Source of the DNA: Owenia fusiformis
Lineage: Eukaryota; Annelida; Polychaeta; Sabellida; Oweniidae
DNA length: 64,000 nucleotides
Direction: 5' to 3'
Assembly (NCBI GenBank): GCA_903813345.2
Contig: CAIIXF020000001.1
Coordinates: forward strand, 10,451,598 to 10,515,597
In this document: positions 12,601 to 23,542 of the stretch, in pieces
How positions within the stretch are numbered: the stretch's first letter is position 1
How the letters are laid out: each line of letters starts with the position of its first letter
Notes under the pieces: model-generated
Seen by the model: only the letters and a program-made list of their open reading frames with translations
What the model was told of the DNA's origin: nothing
Databases searched by the model: none
Program-made: the position numbers and the translations under genes

Positions 12601-15600
12601 TAATATCATGTGGTAGAGCATTCCAAAGATTAGGACCCAGATAGCGAAGGGAAAGTTTAGAGCATTTAGGGATATGAAAATAATGCAATTGTCTTGTGTA
12701 ATGATGATGAATATTAATGTTGATATCAAACAAGTCTTGAAATAGATTTTTTGGAAGACTGGGGTGCTTATTAAAGATTTTGTACATGAACTGACCAGTA
12801 CAATATCTGTTGACATCAAAAATACTTAATATTCTAAGATCTTTAAATAGGGGAGCGGAGTGAGAAAGTCTATCCTTATTTAAAGCTAGCCTTAAGAATT
12901 GTTTCTGCAGTTTATGTAGACGATCATAAAATGATTTAAATGTGTTACCCCAGATTATGTTGCAATAATTTAATTGAGAGTGTATCAATGAGTAGTAAAT
13001 TGTTTTGAAACTGTCTATTTGAAGTAGATGTTTAATGTGATAAAGAGAACCAATGACTCGAGAAATTTTTGTTTCAATAGATTTTATGTGCTCTTTAAAT
13101 TTCAAGTTTTTATCAATAATAATTCCAAGAAAGTCAATTTTTTCCCGGAAATTTATGTTCTCATTGCGTATTTTAAGATTCAGATTTGTTTGATTTTTTT
13201 GGGGTCCAAATAGAATAGCATTGGTTTTGCCAATATTAAGTGAAAGTTTGTTTGCTTTAATCCAGTCATCTATTGAATTCAAGTTTGCATTAGTTCTAGT
13301 CATAAGTTCATTTAAATCATAATCACTATCAAGAAGATTGGTGTCATCAGCAAACATAATAAATTTTAGATTAGGGGCAACAAAAGGCAGATCATTTATG
13401 TAAAGAATAAATAATAGTGGTCCAAGTACCGAGCCCTGCGGAACACCACAATTTAGAGATGATTGTTTAGATTCATAATTGTTAATGGTGACATATTGTT
13501 TGCGGTCTTTTAAATAACTTTCAAACCAGGACTTAGCTATTCCTCTGATGCCATAATATTCAAGTTTTTGTATCAAAATGTCATAATTAATTGTGTCAAA
13601 GGCCTTGGAAAAATCTAATGTTATGCCAATGCTCGTTTTCCCCAAATCAGTTGATTTTCGAATTTGTTCAATGAAATATAAAATGGCCATGTAGGTAGAG
13701 TTGAATTTCTGAAATCCAAATTGATAAGTAAAAATAATTTCAAAACGTTCTAAAAAACCAGTGAGTTTGGCGTGCATGAGCTTTTCTAACAATTTAGAAA
13801 ATACAGATAAAACTGAAATTGGTCTATAGTTCGAAGGATTTGTAGTGACACCTTTTTTAAATACAGGTGTTACTTTGGCCAATTTGAGGGCGTCTGGGAA
13901 AATACCAGATTTAAAAGATAAGTTAAATATATACAAGAGTGGATCAATTAAAAACTGTCTTGCAGACTTAATAAGTGATGGTAGAATCCCATCAGGTCCA
14001 GGCGAGGAAGATTTTAGAAGACATATTTCTAATTCAAGCTCAGTTTTTGAGGTCTTTTTGAGATAAATAGATGATTGAACTTTTCAAGCTCTTGCTAGGT
14101 ATTCATTAAAGCATTTTTTGGATTTTGGAATCTCCTTGGCTAGATTTTTACCAATATTGGTAAAAAAATTATTAAATCCATTGGAAATGATTTCATGATC
14201 TGTTGTTTCCTTTCCATTTATAGTGAATTTAGATGGCAATGCAGCTTTTTTGTTTTTTCCAAGTAGTTCATTAATGATAGACCAAGACTTTTTAATGTTA
14301 CCACTTACTTCGGCAAACTTATTTTGATAATGTGTACGTTTTGAGTATTTAATTATGTGCTTAAGTTTATGGTTGAAGGACTTGTAAGCTTTTCCTGTTT
14401 TGCAACAGGGATTTTTCAAATATTTGGTATATAGCTTATTTTTAGTTTTGGCAGAAGTTAAGATGCCAGAAGTCAACCAGGGTCTATTAGGATCATGATT
14501 AACCTTGATAAATTTGGATTTGAGTGGAAATGAAGAATCATATTGTTCCATTAACAAGTTAATGAAGATATTAAATGCTATGTTTACATCTTGACTTTTA
14601 TAGCAAGGGGTCCAGTCGACATTCGAGAGTTTCTCAAGAAATAATTGCTTATTAGAGTCATTGAAATTACGATAACTGCTTAATGTTTTTTTAGATTTGG
14701 TAGTATCATAATGTGAAATGGAATAGATTGGAAAGTGATCAGAAATGTCCTCCATGATGATACCGCATCCATCAATATTAGGGACATTAGTAAAAATATT
14801 ATCTATAAGAGTTGCAGTCTTGTCAGTAATTCTTGTCGGCCTATATATTAGTGGGACATGGTTGAATGAATAAAACTGGTTCAGAAAATCATGTGTGGGT
14901 TCATGAGATTCAACCTTAAGTAAATCAATGTTGAAGTCACCCATGATGTAAGATAATTTACCCTCATCTGCTATTTTATTCATATAATCACCCAAGTCAC
15001 TATTAAAATGTGACACATCAACACCAGGTGGCTTATATATGACAGTAATAATGATATTTTTTGAGTTTTGACTGATTTAATCTTAAACTGGAGAGTGATT
15101 TGATTAAATATGTTTTGTTTGGTGGCATTTGCTACTCCCTGGAGTTGCTGTTTTTCTAGTTTTGTATGTTTTATTACCTAGCATGTTGACAGATTACAAA
15201 CCTTTAGGAGACCTGTTAATAGATTTTAACCTTCTAGATCTTCCTTAACCATTGTGAATTTGTTATCATAAAACAATAAAATCGGTTTTGTTATTTTACC
15301 CAAAATTAGATTTCACAAATCACATTCATTTTCAATGTGAAATGTGAATTATATAATTTACCTGAGATATCTCAAAGGTATCTTGATGATGTTCATCCCA
15401 GATATTACCAACATGCATTTTTATTTTTTTTTATTTTTAGATGTATTAATCCAAATAAACATAATACTTCAGTCAATTCTATTTGCTCACAGAAAGCTAT
15501 TTGGACATATACATGTATGGTTTAGAAAATGCTATATTAGCAGTGTAAATAGCTCTCTGTGCATTTGGTCAAAATATGATATAAAAATTAGACTTTTTAT

Positions 15601-18600
15601 TTAGATGAGCATTTAACAAAGGCAATTGAAATGATTGATCAAAATCAAATGTGAAAAAACTATGACTTTGTTTAGATTTGTATTTAACATTAAGCAATGT
15701 CTCAGAGTTAATTCAAATTATTGTGTTTCTTTAAACCTTAATAAATTACCAAGATGCTTGTATAGTCTAGTTATTTTACTAGTTCCCCCACTATAGGACA
15801 GGTTTTAACATGATGAAAATAATTGTCAGAGCATACAGGAAGTTCCCCTTGGTATTAATGTTACTGACATCCTTCTATTGTCATGCAGCTTCATAATCAT
15901 CATGTGTCCTGATTAATGAAAACTTGTTATCTTGTTGTAGCAGTCATATATTTCAGTGTTAATACATGAGTGTATGATCAGTTATGAATTTTCTAATACT
16001 AGAGAACAGTAGGAATATGTCTCAAGTTTTAGAATGTTATCAGAGTATTAATTGCTATTTATGTACCCATGCATTACCATTGAAATATTCCTACAGTACT
16101 ATGTATTTTTCAAAAAAAGGTCAGATCCAGTTAAGAGGAAGCTGAGACGTACATCCCATAGTTCAAGACGGAGAAGTTCCTCCCACAGTCCAAAAACTGT
16201 TGGACAAAATGGCCGCAAACCAGGAAGTGGAACCTCTGAATCTGATAATGGTGAAAGAACTTGGATAAAAAGCCGGCGTAAAAAATATTTTGGCAATAGA
16301 TCTAAAAGTCTCCAGGATCCAGAGCCAGAAAGAGGTATTTTCATTTCCAAAATGATTGTTAATGCTGGATTCATCCATTTGCCTTTCCAATTGTAAACAA
16401 TTTTTGGGCAAATGGAAACCGGCTATTGTCTGAACTCGGCCTATGTTGTTCATATTCATTTCATGGTAAATTACATTATTGATCTTGGCTCTAAATCCTA
16501 AATTTTGCAAAAAATTAAGACATTATTTTAGCCGTGTTTTTTGCAATATTACTCGCAGTGATTATATTTTACAATGAGCTTATTCATTATTGATCACATT
16601 AAAATTTTATTTATTTTTATATGGGTTATACTTATCCACAATATATATTTATTTTGGCATACCTTTACAATTTGACCTTCTTTTACCATTTGACTTACTT
16701 TTATCACACGACCTGTTTTTTAAAAATGAGCATAAGAAATTACCATGGGAGCCAATTAAATGGAAGTTCATATACAGCAGTTCATTAATGTTTCATCTTT
16801 TATGTTTATAGACAGTATAGCAGCTGATGGAACACTAGAAGCTACCTCTATCAAGTTTTCTCCAAGGTAAGGCAAACTGGAATAAAACTGTGTCCCTATA
16901 GTGTAAGAATGATACATAATACATGCACAAAAATGTAATTGGTGATACTTTGGTTTGTACTAGTCTTGCTCCAAGATTGTGTATTCCCCATGCACTTTAG
17001 CTTCCCAACACAACACCCTGTTGGAAAGTACAAGAGGGTGGGGGGGGGGTACGCAGTCTTGAGGCAAGACTAGTTTTGAATGTATTGCACACTGGACCTG
17101 ATTTTCTTGTAATACATGTAAGGCCTTGGGCTCTTGAATTAGTCTGATTTATCTTTAGAAATAGATCACGATTGAGAAGCTGTCTCACTGATCACCTTTG
17201 TTGAGAAAAAATTGATAATCTTCCTCAGATTGATAGGCTCATAAGTATTGTTTTGAAGTACCTTTAATAAGGGGCCTTTACATGTAGCTTTAATTCGAGA
17301 AAATCTTGTACTTTCTTTCCTGAAGCCTTGCAGTTCAAAAACTTCATAAACATAAACATATTATACAAGTATATGTGTTATTTTCCCTTCTACAGTTTTA
17401 TGAAGATTTACCAGCCTCATTCTACAGTACCTGCACCTTATACATTTTATATCTGATGTTTAAAGGTAGAATCAGTCTTAGATGGAATACTTATGTCATG
17501 TTATGGGAGTTGAAAAAAAGTTGTTCCTTTAATAGCTTCTAATCTTAGACTGATTCTCCCTTTGACTAAGAGTGCCGAATACATGTACATTTATGTGATG
17601 TCATTCAAAATGTATTGAGGATTTTATTGAGTAAATACTGTACTTAATTCTATCAGCCAAAGTCTTAATACATTTTGAGCAACCATGGGCTTTCGATATT
17701 CCATATCTATTGAAAGCCCATGGAGCAACCAAGCATATAGTTTTTGTAGAATAAGACTACATGTATAAGATCTATCCATCTAAAAGCAAACCTCTTTGTT
17801 GAAATGATAATAATTAATGTTTGGTATGAAGAATACTGAAACATTGCTTTACATTCTCTATGCCTTTCAAAGGATGATTACTTTATCAATGGTAAGTATA
17901 CAGCTTATATTACCCCACACGCATCTTACAGCATGGAGCTCTTCAAATGCTTCTGCTTGTCTGCCATCTTGGATTTTTTTTCAAAAGGAGGCTCTAGATC
18001 ACTTATATGCTTTTGACCTAATCAACATTTTGTGCTTCTGTAATGATAAATAATTATATCTGGATGATGTCATGTATTTCGAGAGATTATACTTACTTAG
18101 TTGCATTTTTAGAGATTGTCATGACTGGCATAATCCATGGCCAGGTTATGAATGTATCAATACTTACTCACTTTTTTATATCACTTTACAGCTGTCTTAA
18201 CCTTTATTCTCAAAGAGTGAAAAAAACATCCAATTAATCACATTGGACAAAAACAATTTACATCAATATAGTCTACCTACAGTACCATCCTTCCACTTTC
18301 ATGTATTATACTCTATGCATGCATGTGACATTTTGTGAGTAGGTAATTCTCTGCAACATAGATTTTTAGTTGGATTTTTGTTTATAAAAAATGTTTAACT
18401 TGTGTATGATTACTTTAACATGGTACATTCACTAATTTTGATACTTAATTATCCCAATGAACAAAGTTCTGATATAGGGATATACTATAGTGAAGCCTTT
18501 CTTCTATCCATCTTTCTGTCTCTCCGTCAGTCAGTCCCTCCGTCCATCCAGAAGTTAACTTGAATACTATATCTAGTTGATGGATTTTCTTGACATTTGG

Positions 18601-20681
18601 TGGAAAGATTGGTACGTGGTCCAGCCCACATGATCCGTTAAGCACTTTTGCTAATGAGAAACCACATATTAATTGGGTCTTAAGTTTCTTGTATGAACCC
18701 ACAGGATTGAACCTAGTGATTGACTGTTCTGGTAGTCAACTTAATTTCTACAGTTTCAGTTGGAAAAACATCCGAAAAATATATTTTGTTTAAAGCTTTG
18801 GTGAGGAAGCTGCTTTGCCTGCCCCATGCCTGGCTTTGCCAATGTACTCATACAGTACATGTACAGCTATTTAGCTCATCTTATCTGGTACTAACATTGT
18901 CCTACTTGCAATAGCTTCTGTCTTAAATACTCTATCAATCTTATATTTGAATTATTCATAAAATATAATTTGAACAAGGTAATATAGATTCTTTAAAATG
19001 CCTTCATATTCTTACTGAATAAAGTAAGGCCATATTGTATATCTAAGAATTTTCTCAAATTTAAAAGGTTTCATTTGAGGTTTATTTTTTGCAACTTGTA
19101 ATAGATGATCTTATTTCAACCCTGGTGAGCAGTTAGGAACTAGAAATAGAGGTTCTTATATGAGTACCTGTGCAAGATCGTCCATTCTTGATGAGCTTAG
19201 ATAATTCTTCTTTATCGAGTCGAAGACGAGATAAAGAAACATTATCAAAGCGAGTCAAGAATGGACGATATTGCACAGGTACGAGTACAAGAAAGTTTTT
19301 CTCATATGACTCTGTATTATGCCATATTTTCACCATTTTATCATAAAACTGAGTGAAAAATAGCTTCAAATTAATTGAACTTCATCTTTCAATTGTTATG
19401 ACGTCATAACAATATTGAAGAAAATACATAGATACACGTGGCAACAAAGCTCCATTGTTATGACGTCACAACTTAGTTTTGTAGAATTAGCATGGATACG
19501 CATAGCAACGATCTGTCCGTTGCCATGTTGTTGATGTTTATAGACCAGTGATGTCACAAGTGAATCTCATCTTGCACGTGTGACTTTTTAGGATGAAAGA
19601 TGGCAATATCTTGCATGGGGTAAAGATGGCTGTATCTTTGTTAGTCATATGAGAAGCACTTCTCCAGCATGTGCATAACTTTGCTTTACATTTATAAGTG
19701 ACCCACGTTATAGTAGATTTATCTGTATTATTGAAAATGGTTGTAATTTTAGCACAGCCTCTATTGCATTTAAAATCCTTTTTCAGTATCTTTAAGTAGA
19801 TCTAAATAATTGTTACTTTTCATGCCTGAATACATGTTTATTTGAAATCTACATAAAATAATCTAATAATTGGATTTGAGAATTGTTAAGCTATCATCAA
19901 ATTTTCATTTTCTTTGAAAATGTAATTTCTTGGTCCTGTAAATTTGGCGTATAAAGCCCATTTTTTAAATCATGAAAAATACAATATCTTTTCTTGTATT
20001 GGCTAGGTTATTTTTTACTAAGTAATAATTTCAAACTCCAAAGGGTAAATGATAGTTGGTACATTGAATTCAGTCTTTCTAATTTTCTCATTTCAGAGCT
20101 ACCACAAAAGATCCAGAATTGGAAAGCTTAACCAAAAAACACAGTGGCAAGTCTAAGAAAAACAAGAGGATGAATAAGGTATGCATGAAAAGTGGTATAA
20201 AAATATGTATTCAATCAAATATTCCATTTCACAATAAATTTCCTTTGGAGGAAACTCCCATGGAACACATTTCACTGTTAAGTTTGTATGACTACTATCT
20301 AATTATGTCACCAACACAAGTGGTGACATTGTTATAGTCTCCAACTTTTTTGTAGATGGCGTCTGGTGGTCAGTGGTTGGTGTTTGGTGTCTAATGTTTT
20401 TAACAAATGGCAGGTGGTGACATTTTGCATGGTAATGCCTTGTTTTAGTTTGAGTTAGTTTCCTGTGTGTTTTAATGAATTCAACTATTTTTCTTTTTCA
20501 GAAAACCATTCTCAATAATTCTGGAGAAGATACTGTCATTACACAATTAGGGAGACAAGGAATTGAAGATGACAGCAATGATTCGGGACCCAGTGGCATA
20601 ACAGTTAGTGACATTATTAGAAAAACTCAACCATTTAAACCAAAACAAAATACTGAAACTAACTTTTGGATTGATTTATGA
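673..20681 (+). CDS. AGBL5: Cytosolic carboxypeptidase-like protein 5 (tubulin deglutamylase), 17 coding exons
   Basis: M14D metallocarboxypeptidase; the family removes branch-point glutamates from polyglutamylated tubulin in cytoplasm and cilia. Exons: 673-772, 1004-1106, 1465-1636, 2023-2189, 2636-2816, 3499-4300, 4932-5083, 5559-5728 (or 5778-5947), 8073-8208, 8535-8722, 10266-10444, 10700-11058, 11450-11511, 16120-16334, 16812-16866, 20097-20178, 20502-20681. All have AG/GT borders, phases agree, and the sum is 1100 codons plus TGA. The N-terminal part closely follows vertebrate CCP5 (start [12 protein letters not shown], then NIMNMNKQ and RWERIRD). Zinc ligands are H250 and E253 in HPGE and H538 in [10 protein letters not shown]; the catalytic glutamate is E620 in [12 protein letters not shown] low-complexity acidic insert (about residues 350-508) and a basic Ser-rich tail make it longer than the human protein (about 886 aa). 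ATG 673 is in good context (aacaagATGG). The exon 14 acceptor (AAAAAAAG) is weak, so exons 13-14 are the least certain. Confidence 0.93.
1680..1815. repeat. Dispersed repeat starting TACAGTAAAACCTGTC
   Basis: In AGBL5 intron 3. The terminus recurs inverted at 6372 and in diverged form at both ends of the MITE 22769-23272, so these look like one terminal-repeat family. The other end of this copy is not recognisable. Confidence 0.45.
2308..2512. repeat. Two-copy tandem duplication (~118 bp) in AGBL5 intron 4
   Basis: Two adjacent versions of a segment containing acttaatRatagataatRactt and ccccatgcaaagtttga, about 118 bp apart, 120-330 bp before exon 5. No function seen. Confidence 0.6.
3017..3355. 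mobile_element. MITE with AGGCAGAATC termini and TTAA target
   Basis: In AGBL5 intron 5. Flanked by TTAA at 3013-3016 and 3356-3359; ends are imperfect inverted repeats around AGAATCWGAT. A clear relative (57892-58226, same order, same TTAA flanks) sits in the 5.7-kb inverted repeat of the GGT gene. TTAA targets suggest a piggyBac- or Kolobok-type mobiliser; none is present. Confidence 0.75.
4739..4950 (+). repeat. Three tandem versions of the AGBL5 exon 7 acceptor region
   Basis: tctagataatatgattgccc (4739), tctagggaatgtgattgcc (4834) and the true exon start tctaggtaatgtgtttgct (4927) are spaced 95 and 93 bp. Upstream tracts (catatttctc) are repeated too. Splicing at the second copy (exon start 4839) keeps frame with exon 7 and adds 31 codons without a stop. 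The first copy runs into a stop. Confidence 0.65.
5343..5541. mobile_element. MITE with TTACATACCT termini, copy B, next to exon 8a
   Basis: Related to 11-244: begins (A)TTACATACCT, ends AGGTATGTAA(T), TA on both sides. Its right end is 17 nt before the exon 8a acceptor, so the branch point of exon 8a may lie inside it or at its edge. Confidence 0.75.
5559..5728 (+). CDS. AGBL5: AGBL5 exon 8a, alternative version
   Basis: 170-nt exon, phase 0 in and phase 2 out, encoding [10 protein letters not shown] to GILH plus two bases of the next codon. Acceptor is cattgcag, donor is catag/gtttgt, which is weak. It keeps the GCNF-EKNMY stretch found in vertebrate CCP5. It joins exon 7 (ending at 5083) and exon 9 (starting at 8073) in frame. 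The segment lies between the third zinc ligand and the catalytic glutamate, so it contributes to the active-site region. Exon 8b is an equivalent copy just downstream. Confidence 0.88.
5778..5947 (+). CDS. AGBL5: AGBL5 exon 8b, alternative version
   Basis: Second copy of exon 8: also 170 nt with the same phases, acceptor cttctag, donor cacag/gtacag. It begins [10 protein letters not shown] and ends in the same KSIGILH. About 10 of 56 residues differ from 8a, mainly GCNFTEK becoming GSLFSQK and DRKSGT becoming DKRDGL. The latter is closer to the vertebrate DRRDGQ, so each copy keeps different ancestral residues. No stop or frameshift, and many differences from 8a are synonymous, which suggests constraint rather than decay. 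The intron between the copies is only 49 nt (5729-5777). Confidence 0.87.
6240..6372. repeat. Dispersed repeat ending GACAGGTTTTACTGTA
   Basis: Inverted relative of the repeat at 1680, with internal gtggaacacctct / aggtgttccac words. It directly precedes the minisatellite in AGBL5 intron 8. Confidence 0.45.
6382..7970 (+). repeat. 50-bp minisatellite, about 31 units, in AGBL5 intron 8
   Basis: Unit: TCCAGTTGCACATTATTKTA, CAATTTCTTACAGTACTATA, GATGTTCTGT. From 6431 to 7931 there are exactly 30 units of 50 bp with substitutions only. The first part (to about 6980) mostly alternates GATATTCTGT and GATGTTCTGT, a 100-bp higher-order period. Each unit has two acceptor-like sites (tttcttacag and tctgttccag). 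The first unit opens agttacacac, identical to the exon 9 junction (ttttag/ttacacac). The unit spacing is not a multiple of three, so frames rotate; it is not a coding repeat. The final ~100 bp decays toward exon 9. Confidence 0.95.
8180..8420 (+). repeat. Tandem copies of the AGBL5 exon 9 donor region
   Basis: The end of exon 9 (acaatagaacattatgaagag/gtaaat, donor at 8209) is repeated at 8267 and then in four or more decayed forms (acaatagagcattgtgaaga). The second donor GAG/GTAAAT is intact. Its use would add 58 nt and hit a TAG after four codons. Confidence 0.75.
8993..9180. mobile_element. Small mariner-type MITE
   Basis: Left end TACAGGGTGTCCAAAATAGG; right end reads GTACAGGGTATCCAAAAAAA on the other strand, with further pairing (gttaatc / gattaac) inside. 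188 bp in AGBL5 intron 10, no ORF. The rest of that intron (9181-10265) shows nothing recognisable. Confidence 0.75.
12031..12240. repeat. One-ended mariner-type terminus (TACAGGGTGGTCAAAAAG)
   Basis: Mariner-like inverted-repeat end in AGBL5 intron 13 beside the LINE. No partner end found, so possibly a truncated element. Confidence 0.35.
12539..14070 (-). pseudogene. LINE reverse transcriptase (one open block)
   Basis: The block is open from about 14070, and the first Met gives 465 aa (12539-13936). RT motifs: PGPDGI and [18 protein letters not shown] (motif A), [14 protein letters not shown] (motif B), the FADD catalytic box (motif C), then DFLGI. A C-terminal DUF-like region ([18 protein letters not shown]) is typical of CR1/jockey-group elements. 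The RT core is intact, but it is split from the endonuclease by a frame change. Confidence 0.85.
14084..15070 (-). pseudogene. LINE apurinic-like endonuclease C-terminal part
   Basis: 310 aa from the first Met (15016), open further to about 15070 ([10 protein letters not shown]). Exo-endo-phosphatase signatures: [18 protein letters not shown] and SDHFPI. It is followed by the linker between endonuclease and RT ([13 protein letters not shown]) and a stop, where the reading continues in another frame as the RT block. Confidence 0.8.
15076..16119 (+). other. AGBL5 intron 13, remainder
   Basis: AT-rich DNA with no element, RNA gene or conserved ORF recognised. It contains a competing acceptor (cctacag, ending 16096) that would put exon 14 out of frame. 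Confidence 0.5.
17464..17563. mobile_element. Short MITE (~100 bp) with AGGTAGAATCAGTCTTAGAT ends
   Basis: Left AGGTAGAATCAGTCTTAGAT and right ATCTTAGACTGATTCTCCCT are near-perfect inverted repeats. TTAA flanks on the left and a mutated version on the right. Related by its termini to the MITEs at 3017 and 57892. In AGBL5 intron 15 (16867-20096). Confidence 0.65.
17683..17723. repeat. 41-bp hairpin with CCATGGGCTTTC arms
   Basis: CCATGGGCTTTC and GAAAGCCCATGG flank a short loop, with gagcaa outside both. Probably a minimal inverted-repeat remnant. A half-site (gaaagcccatgg) recurs near 23697. Confidence 0.55.
18440..18620. repeat. Dispersed repeat with CCATCTTTCTGTCTCTCCGT tract
   Basis: The ttatcccaatgaacaaagtt start recurs diverged at 11988. 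The pyrimidine-rich (tccgtc)n tract followed by a conserved-looking stretch is a layout common in invertebrate interspersed repeats. Family not identified. Confidence 0.35.
19150..19670. mobile_element. Inverted-repeat element with nested hairpin
   Basis: 19164-19282 is a hairpin: gtacctgtgcaagatcgtcc pairs with ggacgatattgcacaggtac, and an inner CTTTATCG/CGAGATAAAG pair sits between. The right part (19540-19670: gatgtcacaagtgaatctcatcttgca to gttagtcatatgag) recurs inverted at 34238-34350. No ORF. Confidence 0.6.
20310..20440. repeat. Dispersed repeat in the last AGBL5 intron
   Basis: caagtggtgacattgttatagtct and aacaaatggcaggtggtgacattttgcatg are shared with 23545-23665 in the same order. 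Family unknown. Confidence 0.6.
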
Positions 20682-21310
20682 GCTGATTTAAATGCCGGTA
20701 ATCTGGCAAATTGTTGAGAACTGAACATTCCGAAGTGAACTTAGAATTAAAGACTTACATGTAGTATATGGTAAAGAACTGTTCGAGACTATACAAATGG
20801 TAAGGAACTATTCAGAACTAAACATGTGGTAAAGAACTGATTTGGCAAAGAACTGTTCAGAACTTAACATTTGGTAAAGAACTGTTCAGAACTGTGGAAG
20901 AGAACCATTCAGAACTAAACATATGGTAAAGAACTGATCAGAACTAAACATTTGGTAAAGAACTGTTCAGAACTAAACATTTGGTAAAGAACTGTTCAGA
21001 ACTGTGGAAACTGTTCAGAACTAAAGATGTTTTAAGAGAACTGTAGTTAAGAACTAGTATTTTGTAAAGAACTGTTTAGTACTAAACATATGGTACAGAA
21101 CTCTCTAGAATTTAACAGCTAAATAAGACGTATAAAACTGTTCTGAACAAGACCTGTAGAAGGGAACTGTTCAGAACTAAACATGTGTTAAAGAACTGTT
21201 CAGAACTTACATGTGGAAGAGCATTATTAATTAAGAAAAAGTATATGATAAAGAACTTTCCAGGAGGTAACATGTTGAAAAGAACTGTCCAGAACTAAGT
21301 ATTAAAGAAC
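20682..21310 (+). repeat. AGBL5 3' flank/UTR with degenerate 29-bp tandem repeat
   Basis: From about 20755, units like aaacatttggtaaagaactg + ttcagaact recur with a 29-bp period, best preserved at 20940-21000. Lies just after the stop codon, so probably within the 3' UTR. Confidence 0.75.
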
Positions 21311-22768
21311 TATTCTTAGAATGACGAATTAGAGTTCACAATTCCATGACTAGACCATTCAGTTAAACGAGTCTGCATAGGACCAGCACCATATTTTAGG
21401 CTTGTGTAAAATATTACAGTTTAGGTTCAGACTGAGCGTTTTCTGCAAGCACTATTTGCATAGGGTGATAATGTAATGGTTCCAAACCACCCATCCTGAC
21501 ATACATAAGGTTTTACAGTATTCATAACATTCTGTTTAATGTTTTTCAGATTTCACTTGAAAGGTAATATTGTTAAGATAAAAATGATAATTTACCCAAT
21601 TTAACCTTTGGTGATGAAAGGGTTAATTAGTAAACTTTGCATCCACTGAACTTTAATTATCTAACACTCTCAATGTTCCAATTTTGTATTGAAACCTGGG
21701 AAAATTGGGTGTCAAATATTTGAAGCTAGTGTAATATAAAGGCTGCTGCAGTAAAGGAAGTCACGTAACAGAAAGCATTTTTAAAGGGTGACGCATATCG
21801 TTTAGCAAATCGAACGCTCGTTTCTGGTGTTGCTCACCGTTTAGTATAAAAGGCCCGATCCCGGAATAATACTCAAGGGTTCACAGGTTCGAGGTCGTTG
21901 TGTCAACACCTCTAACTGTTATATAGCATAAGTCTATTATAGATCGTCACACATTTATAAAAGGGTGATTTTTATTTTGACAAATCAATTCCACATTTAT
22001 GGGTGAAGTTTCAGGATCTTCTATTTGTGTATAATAAGGAAAAATTGGCATCTAAATTTCCCCATAACGTAATAGCACACAGCTTGGCATATGAAATATC
22101 CTACAAATGAAACAAAGCAAGACAAACCGGTTTCTAATACAAGGATTTATATTGGCTGTTGTACATGTATTCTTTGAACGCAATCACTCTTTGGATAACG
22201 TTTTCAAAATCATTATAAACGGATTACTTTATCTCAAAGACAATTTCAATAAACTGGATTTTACAGAACTCCCCTTATTTCTTATAAATGGACTGATCCA
22301 GTTGATTCGCCTGGAGCCGCCATATTGTTTTTATACGGGATGCTAATCGGAACCCTTAAACAGTACATTAATTACAATGCTTTTTCACATCATAATTTGA
22401 GGAACAAAATAATTGAATTATCTTGACCAATTTAGACTTCCAACATTCCATTGTGCTTCACAAGATTTTTGAATCTCCAAACTTGTGAAATCTGATATAT
22501 GTACATGTCAATCTATTTAATGGTGCGCACAATGTTTGAACTGCTCTCAAAATAGTTCCTCCCTTGTTTGTTAACTGCCTTTTATAACGAAGGCACTTTT
22601 CTATATTTGTATATTTGCATTTGTTAAAAATGTAGAGTTGTAGAACAACCTAAGTTTACATAGGATTTCTAAAATATCAAAGAATATTTTTATTGTCAAC
22701 ACACCAGGTTTCTCTATTTAAAGACCATGTGTATTCATATAAAAATAATTGTATTTACATAAGGCCTG
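21311..22768. other. Intergenic / possible AGBL5 3' UTR
   Basis: No gene recognised. The first AATAAA after the AGBL5 stop that I noticed is at 22248-22253 and is a candidate polyadenylation signal; AATAAA words are frequent in this AT-rich DNA, so this is weak. Confidence 0.3.
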
Positions 22769-23272
22769 TACAGTAGAACCTTTCTAATGCTAATATCATT
22801 GGGACTGGCTAAAAGCATTTGGATAAGAAGATGTTCAAATTTCGAGGATTTGTGTCTGTATGGATTTTGAAGAAATATAAATGCATTCTCAAAGAATATT
22901 AATATTTCTATTGACCACATAGTTTTATGGCTTACCAAAATCTAATTCAAATGAATTAAGTCAAGTTAGAAAGACCCATTATGATTGAGACCATATGATG
23001 TTTTTTTCTGAAGTTTGTCATACAAATCAGTGTCAAATTGAAAATATTTGAGCAATTTTGTGAGAAAAGTGTGATGTTTTGTGAAAAGTGTTCAGATAAG
23101 ACAGGTTAAGTTTTCGAATATGAGTGTTCACTGTTCGAATTAGGAGGTGTTCAGAGCTCAAGGTTTTTTAACATGAAAGTCAATAGGAGGATAAACTGGG
23201 ACCGGAAAAAAAGTGTTTGGATTAAAAGATGTTTGAATTAGCCAGATGTTCATATATAGAAGTTTCACTGTA
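22769..23272. mobile_element. 504-bp MITE with TACAGTAGAACCTTTCTA ends
   Basis: Left TACAGTAGAACCTTTCTA; right end on the other strand reads TACAGTGAAACTTCTATA. The interior has paired phrases (ggataagaagatgttcaaat; gattaaaagatgtttgaatta) giving wider self-complementarity. No ORF. TA ends suggest a mariner-type target. Confidence 0.75.
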
Positions 23273-23542
23273 TACGGAAATACCTTTCTTATCTGAAACT
23301 TTTTTGCCATATATGTTGTCAGTCTCTATTTACATAGATGCTGTTATGTATGATATATTTGTGATCAATTTAATCATGCAGATACAAATGTGCATGCAGT
23401 GCTCTACCCAGGATTTTGTTTCTTTTGTTATTTTTTGGCAACATTTTAGAATTTTGTAATTTTGAGTGCAACATTTTAGTTTCTTATTTTCTATTGCAAT
23501 ATTTCATGAGGCACATTGAATTAATCGAGGAGTATTTTTAGG

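Larger units (their letters stand above)
12256..15075 (-). mobile_element. 5'-truncated non-LTR retrotransposon (CR1/jockey-like group) antisense in AGBL5 intron 13
   Basis: The minus strand reads the end of an endonuclease domain, a linker and a reverse transcriptase, then an AT-rich 3' end and a short (CAATT)-type tail at 12256-12290. Truncation is at about 15075 within the endonuclease. A frame change near 14075 separates the two coding parts, so this copy is probably dead. Antisense to the host gene, as is usual for tolerated intronic LINEs. Confidence 0.85.

Noticed and set aside
12583-12819. Small minus-strand ORF inside the LINE
   Set aside because: Overlaps the RT reading frame in another frame; a shadow.
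16097-16119. Better-looking acceptor (cctacag/tac) for AGBL5 exon 14
   Set aside because: It puts the following [11 protein letters not shown] reading out of frame with exon 13. The weaker AAAAAAAG/G site at 16120 keeps frame. It stays possible if exon 13 is used differently.
21880-21910. Possible RNA polymerase III B box (ggttcgaggtc) of a tRNA or SINE
   Set aside because: No convincing A box at proper distance and no cloverleaf arms seen.
22107-22346. 79-codon hydrophobic ORF after AGBL5
   Set aside because: AT-rich chance frame without splice context or homology I can name.
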